Below the pieces are notes generated by a model, which was not told where the DNA came from, did no database searches, and saw only the letters and a list, made by a program, of their open reading frames with translations. A stretch of DNA of 11,984 nucleotides, from contig JALLPB010000964.1 of assembly GCA_036939975.1 (NCBI GenBank), positions 1 to 11,984 on the forward strand, in the 5' to 3' direction. Both the position numbers and the translations under genes were made by a program. The stretch's first letter is position 1; each line of letters starts with the position of its first letter. This DNA is from Cyclostephanos tholiformis (Eukaryota > Bacillariophyta > Thalassiosirophyceae > Thalassiosirales > Thalassiosiraceae). Below, one piece after another: positions 7,401 to 11,984 of this stretch.

Positions 7401-8580
7401 CATAAGGAACATATAAGCATTCCACACAATCAAATGCATGGGGATGTATGCAACACCTCATATAGTCTTGCCTTGCCATAGTGACTGTTGACATTTGACC
7501 ACAGCAAGCCTGGATCATGCCCGGTCCCCCAAGCCTAAGATGCACTAAAATACTCACAAACTACAATAAACTGGTACACACCATAAAATAATGGACAGCA
7601 ATTTTTCCTACAATGGTGTTTTGTTAGTCCCTTGATGATGGCCAAATCACAAAAAATAGCCCACAGGTTGATGCATATCCAAAAACAGTGTCAACAGAGC
7701 AATTTTCAACCTAAAAAGGGTACTTTTTTTGCTCATGCTAAAAATATCTTCGGATATATAATGGTCTGGCTCTGACTGAAGGCACTGCCACCGTGCCCCT
7801 TACGGTCACAAAAACACCATCATTTATCACAGAGCTCCTACTAAAGCCGTGGTGGTCCAGAACCAAAGGCCTTCATGCCTCTTGATGACATGATCAAATA
7901 CCAATATGGCAATCATACCAAAAATTACATGAGTGGGCACCAAAACACAATTGGTATGGTTATAACACCTTGGAAGAGTCAAGAACTCTCCAGAAATGAC
8001 ATCTTCCTCCTGACAGAGTGTCACAAAAGCATAAGCCAACCATGTATCAGAACCCAATGACATAGTAAGCTAGTGCACCCATGGGATGCATTACTGATAG
8101 ACCTGGCTGGTCATTAGCATAGCTCAAAACATGCATCATCCACGTTTGAGTTAACAGTATGAGTGTGTCAATAAGAGTACCAATCTTACTCACAGCCTCA
8201 CCAGAAGAAGCTACTGCAATTGTCAAGGACATGGGCTCACAACCCATGCTTTTCAAAGCTTGCTGGTAAACATAGGAGAACAAGCATCACTGACAGACTC
8301 TGGTATTTCACATACCATTGATCACATTGTTAGTGTAGAGTATGCATCATACATGATGGTACCATCTGCTACTAGTACAGCAAGATGTCATGGACTATCT
8401 CAATTCATATGAATGAACAATCAGGGTTCACAGCGGAAAATGGATATATTCCAGAGAGTAAAATAATAGTGTTGACACACACAAGATGAGGACCTTACCG
8501 TCTACAAATCAAACAGCAGAAATGTCTAAAGTAACCATACTGTAGTTGCAAACATCAATAGCAAAATAACAATGCTTCAC
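4500..8580. other. About 4 kb without a recognisable gene
   Basis: I read this stretch in both orientations and recognise no protein family, tRNA, rRNA or long repeat. Its longest frames are on the minus strand: 127 codons at 6754-7137, 94 at 7273-7557, 78 at 7827-8063 and 78 at 8047-8283. They are leucine- and cysteine-rich, have no motif I know, are in differing frames, and the third is matched by an open plus-strand frame (7875-8060). The plus strand is relatively A-rich. It could be intergenic DNA, a long intron, or a transposable element too old to read. Confidence 0.5.
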
Positions 8581-8739
8581 ATGGATGGCTCAGGACAGAC
8601 AGAACAGTCGACACCATGGTCAGGGGAGCACCTTCAGGTACATTTTACATAGAAATTCAACAGGAGGGGGTAAACAACAGCTTAATCATCATTTTTTCAT
8701 TGTCAATTGTCCGTCATCTGTTGCCACCACCATGCACTG

Positions 8740-8800
8740 TTTGATTGTTGTGTTTGTTGTTGCTGTTGTTGTCACTGTTGCTGTCACCGTTGTTGTCATC
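8740..8800. repeat. GTT/GCT-rich imperfect trinucleotide tract
   Basis: The plus strand is an imperfect run of GTT and GTC/GCT triplets. It produces overlapping open frames on both strands (8585-8875, 8745-8939 on plus; 8689-8871 on minus) made of Val/Leu or Thr runs, which I treat as artefacts. GTCATCTG recurs around it (8713, 8837, 8942). Confidence 0.75.
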
Positions 8801-8935
8801 CGCCGCCCATCATCTGCTGCCCACTCTTGTCGGTCATCTGATATGTCAACCGCCACACTCATTGTTTTCAACTGAAGTTTTCAGCATGGCTCCCTCCTTG
8901 CCGGTCTATGATTTGATTGTTTTTTCTTTTTGTCC

Positions 8936-9004
8936 ATAGTCTGTCATCTGCCATCCATGGTCCATTGTCCATTGTCCATTGTCCATTGCCTATTGTCTGT
9001 TGTC
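8936..9004 (-). repeat. TCCATTG heptamer array, apparently an inverted relative of the minisatellite
   Basis: Four perfect TCCATTG heptamers span 8961-8988, followed by CCTATTG and TCTGTTG. Read on the minus strand this gives CAACAGACA, then GGCAATGGACA, then ATGGACA repeats. The array at 398-720 has CAACAGACAGA, then GGGCAATGGACA, then ATATGGACAG in the same order. The heptamers may have expanded from one such unit. Confidence 0.55.
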
Positions 9005-9080
9005 ATGTTGTCTCTCCTTCCACCACCAGTGCCGCTAGCACAACCCCCTTGTTGACTTTAAAGGTTGATTGTTGACTTTT

Positions 9081-9605
9081 TTAAACCTCTACAGCAACAG
9101 GTGCTGTTGCCGGCGTTATGGCCATTGTCATCATGGAGCTGTCCCCTCCTTTGTTGAGGGATGAGAGGGGGGATGAAAAATCGACAGATCCACCATGCTC
9201 CAACAGCACTCGATGCAAAAACTCCCTTGAAAAAATGAATGTGTGGGCATTCAACCCCGCCTTAGGGAACTTGGTTTGATTAGGGGGGTCCTTTAGGATG
9301 GATGGTGGGGGTTGTGGCTTAATGAGAGCATTGGCACAAAAAAGGCTTACAAAAGCATCCATAATCATTTTAATGGCAATTTTTTTAGGGGGGGGGCGAC
9401 CATGAAGGAGATTCTGCCTTTATGCAGTAGCATTAAGATAATTTGCTCTAAGGGCACCCCCTTCTTGAAAACTCTGGCAAAGAAAGAGAAGGGGGTGCAG
9501 AAAAAGTTGAAATAAGGGGTCAGGTGGAAATGGTGTGTTGGGACCAGACCATATTGGTTCTGCCATTTTGGGATCCACAAAAATATCCTGCCAATTTTGG
9601 GACAA
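9081..9605 (-). pseudogene. Unrecognised minus-strand open frames, possibly transposon debris
   Basis: Three overlapping minus-strand frames cover this stretch (9420-9605, 9365-9580, 9081-9368). They read, in order, WQDIFVDPKMAEPIW, VPLEQIILMLLHKGRISFMV and DAFVSLFCANALIKPQ followed by REFLHRVLLEHGGSVDF. The text resembles ordinary protein more than the intervals on either side do. The orientation matches the transposase fossil 200 bp away, so this could be the 3' flank of that element or another one. A run of nine G near 9388 may hide a frame change. I recognise no family. A plus-strand frame (9312-9515) overlaps it. Confidence 0.3.
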
Positions 9606-9813
9606 AAAAATCTCCCACCAAAAACAAATTATGATAGTTAAAGCTACATACTGGACCCCCTATTAACTTAAGTGCAACAGGATGCATGTACTGGATGTCC
9701 TTGATATCAATGTCATCTGACTGCAGACTGCAGTAGCTTCAGATTTGCTTTGTCCTTGTTAATCATCTCATGAATATGGGGGGTTTCTTCATGCTAAATG
9801 GAATTGGTTCCCA
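9606..9813. other. Short spacer downstream of the transposase fossil
   Basis: No gene is visible. CTGCAGACTGCAG occurs at about 9721-9733, and the sequence near 9560-9612 contains two CCA(A/T)TTTTGGGA-like words. If the fossil belongs to a DNA transposon, one terminal inverted repeat might be expected on this side, but I could not identify it. Confidence 0.3.
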
Positions 9814-11282
9814 TCACACCACCTTCAATGCCTTATTCTTCAGCAATCTGATTGCAACTCCATGCCAGCCTAACAGCACATTCAAGTGTTCAACAATCAG
9901 ATCATCAATTTGCTTACCTTCCATGTTGTCAAGGATCTTAGAGACTTCACCTCACGTGAATTCTTGCATTGGGCATCCTTCTCCTTCTTCATTCCATTGG
10001 TCATTCCTTTCTTACTATCCTTCAATTCGTTATATTTCTGCTACCCCTCATGACATGATACACCCCTCCATATCCCTTGGCATTCGCCAACCCCAGCTGC
10101 CACTCCCATGTGTTGGGTATGGTTATCATCGCCATCTCCTCAACCTCCTTCTTTGGCACGTACACCACCTGAAGGATTGAGCATTGAAGCCAGCCAGTGG
10201 CAATGCATGGATTGCATGATCGTTGGCAGCTTTAACATTGCAAAAAGACGCATCTGTCTCTGCATCATTGCCCCTTGCATGCAAGACCTGCCTAATTTTT
10301 AGGCATGCACATGTCACTCCATCTCATTGCAGCACCAACCTTTGCCCATGCACAAAGACATTTCTCCTTTGAACATCCGATGGCAAATGCCGATTGCTCA
10401 ATCTCCACTCCTGTCTCACTATCCACCCCACCAAAAAGAGGCAGTCCACCATCTTTGGCTGCAGCAAAAGACTGACACCATTCATGGTTCTACCTTCAAT
10501 GATGGTGTCAAGATTAGTCACAAATTGCATTTTGAATGCACCATATTGTTGATCCATCTCCTGAGACATGTATGTTGTGTTTGGGACACCAGGGTACAAG
10601 ACAAACTCTAATCTACTCAACCGGGAAAGAAGCATAAGGTTAATCCCAGGGCCCGAGTCAACCTTCAATAAGACCCGGTGACCTTTTTTGTCCCAAGCAT
10701 GTGGGTAGAGAGGCATGACTGATCCCAAGACATATTTTTCAAACTCCGTGTCCTTTGAGCCTTTAATGATTGGTGAGGTGCCAACTATTTCCATTTTAAC
10801 TTGACATTGAATCGTGCATGCCGAGATGGATACACCAAACTGCTCCTTGATCAAAGTCAAAACAGACAAGGCGGACTGTTTGCCTCGAGCAAAGACAGTT
10901 GATGCCTGCTTGAAGCCGATCTTATATGCCTGCTTCTTCTTTAGGGGGGCCTCAGTCCTTTTCTTCTTTATCGCCACAGTTGTATCCCTTGTGCAATGAT
11001 TATTCATTGGGATTTTCTTTGCAACAATGCTAACCTGCACAGGTGAATGGTTACTTGTTGCTGATGTCACTGATGACATGGCACCATCGTGAACTTCAAT
11101 GTCCACTAGGACAGGAGGGGATGTCTTGATGTGCCGATAGATCCAAACATACTTTGCACTGGGTTTCTTTCCTCAGGAGAAAATCCAGATAGCTCCATCA
11201 TCTCTGGAACAGACAGTGACCCACCACACCTCTTGTGGATTGCTATATCTTTGGCATGTTGACAGGCTCCAGTTATCTTATG
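9814..11282 (-). pseudogene. Broken DDE transposase with a helix-turn-helix, internally deleted
   Basis: Read from 11282 downward, the protein-like text changes frame several times. An N-terminal part (11106-11282) has AKDIAIHKRC and PEMMELSGFSPEER. The main frame (open 11172-10324) has KYVWIYRHIK, a basic linker, the helix-turn-helix ALSVLTLIKEQFGVSISACT, then EFEKYVLGSVMPLYP, KVDSGPG (Asp codon at 10657-10659, probably catalytic) and YPGVPNTT. Next come GGVDSETGVEIEQSAF and CLCAWAKVGAA (10444-10292), AANDHAIHALPLAGFN (10317-10126), ITIPNTWEWQLGLANAKG (10168-10022), a Lys/Glu-rich stretch and LLGWHGV (9951-9814). From memory this order matches a large DDE transposase family common in diatoms and other algae. 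Between helix-turn-helix and EFEKYV that family has roughly 200 residues, including the first catalytic Asp; here they are joined directly near 10746. There is no good start codon. It is dead; the family assignment rests on recalled motifs. Confidence 0.72.
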
Positions 11283-11984
11283 TCACGACGATTCACTATG
11301 GTTGTGGAGATATTGTGTGGGTAATGCATGCGTGTTGATGACTTGGGAAAAGATGTGTCATGTAGTACTCTAAATATGGCACACAAAAGAAATGACCGCA
11401 ACAATCTCACATTGGAGTGTCACATATCAAGCTAACTGGAAAGGGATTGTCAAGATGCTCTGGGGGGTCACAATGGGGGGCTTATTAATATTTTTAGGTA
11501 GCTTGAGATATGGACCATAGTGTCCCTGACCAACAAGGAGATAGTGTTAATATGTTTTCTACTTACAGGAAGACACAATTAAAAAACACTGAGCTTGCTG
11601 GGAGCCTGCTGGGAGCTTGCTTGCTTAAATAATCTCAATGTGACCAGACTTTAGTACATGAAATCATTTTCTAGACTACCTATTTTCAACAGCTAGTCTG
11701 TACTCTAACATGGTCTTGAAATGAAAATAGCCCCCTGTAGACTAAACCCTAATACCGCCTTTTACCTGTGGTATTATTGAAACCATCAAGTTAGGTAGTT
11801 TCAGACCACCCTTATTTTCCAAATTAGCAACAACAAATCCTCCCTTCTTAATGATACCTAATATCAGCTGTTGACCTAGGCCGATTGATACCTTTTCCTC
11901 TGAAGTGAAAAACAAGTGTAAACAAATGACATGTAGTTCAGGTCGGGAGAAGAAAATTATGAGCTTATTTTAATGCTTAAAAAT
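11283..11984. other. Flanking DNA without a recognisable gene
   Basis: This is the upstream side of the transposase fossil and would hold its promoter and other terminal repeat, but I see neither clearly. A short inverted repeat TAATACCGC (11750-11758) pairs with GTGGTATTA (11768-11776) with one mismatch. A single CTAAACCCTAA near 11742 is one plant-telomere-like word only. Confidence 0.4.
11591..11623. repeat. Three tandem 11-bp units
   Basis: GAGCTTGCTGG, GAGCCTGCTGG and GAGCTTGCTTG follow each other without a gap. Confidence 0.8.

Noticed and set aside
8585..8939. Open frames through the GTT-rich tract
   Set aside because: Low-complexity triplets keep frames on both strands open. The Val/Leu and Thr runs are not convincing protein.
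10327..10999. Plus-strand frames at 10327-10611 and 10814-10999, and at 9770-10302
   Set aside because: They are antisense shadows of the DDE transposase fossil.
11740..11755. Telomere-like CTAAACCCTAA
   Set aside because: A single copy, not tandem, so it is most likely chance.
1..11984. tRNA, rRNA and riboswitch genes
   Set aside because: I looked for GGTTCGAATCC-like T-arms and conserved rRNA words and saw none. The many TTCGAAT words at 2133-2861 belong to palindromes and lack a tRNA context.

Overview
The window looks like repeat-rich nuclear DNA from a eukaryote. There is no tightly packed set of long open frames, no operon and no ribosome-binding-site pattern, and overall the DNA is AT-leaning. 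What can be recognised is debris of transposable elements plus several kinds of non-coding repeat. The two transposase fossils belong to families that I associate from memory with algal and protist genomes, diatoms in particular. The host itself cannot be fixed from this window.

Layout. Bases 1-256 hold a GC-richer open frame on the minus strand that runs off the left edge (unrecognised basic protein, perhaps a gene start). Bases 222-360 are CA/TG-rich. Bases 398-720 are a minisatellite of about 60-bp units built on GACAGACCGTC-like motifs; related fragments occur at 3596-3629 and, inverted, at about 8936-9004. Bases 1143-2132 (+) carry a broken gene resembling the N-terminal part of PiggyBac-like transposases. 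All its recognisable parts share one reading frame, interrupted by all three kinds of stop codon. It ends where an AT-rich, palindrome-filled element of about 725 bp starts (2133-2861). That element has imperfect terminal inverted repeats starting CAGCTAA, several near-perfect hairpins, a short array of hairpin-forming units and an internal direct repeat. It is the most unusual object here.

Bases 2862-3510 contain further decayed coding sequence, including a 51-bp segment present twice (3254 and 3433) that reads the same way in protein in both copies. From about 3630 to 8580 there is nothing recognisable apart from small local repeats. Bases 8700-9080 are low-complexity (GTT-rich and TCCATTG heptamers). 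Bases 9081-9605 have unrecognised minus-strand open frames.

Bases 9814-11282 (-) hold a second transposase fossil of a DDE type: an N-terminal segment, a helix-turn-helix, the KVDSGPG and YPGVPNTT core motifs, and a WHGV motif near the end. It is broken by about five or six frame changes. It also lacks a large internal part that normally lies between the helix-turn-helix and the DDE core. The last 700 bases hold only small repeats.

Nothing here forms a working pathway. The two transposases are of different families, on opposite strands, and both dead. The candidate for something undescribed is the palindromic element at 2133-2861, together with the dispersed minisatellite family.
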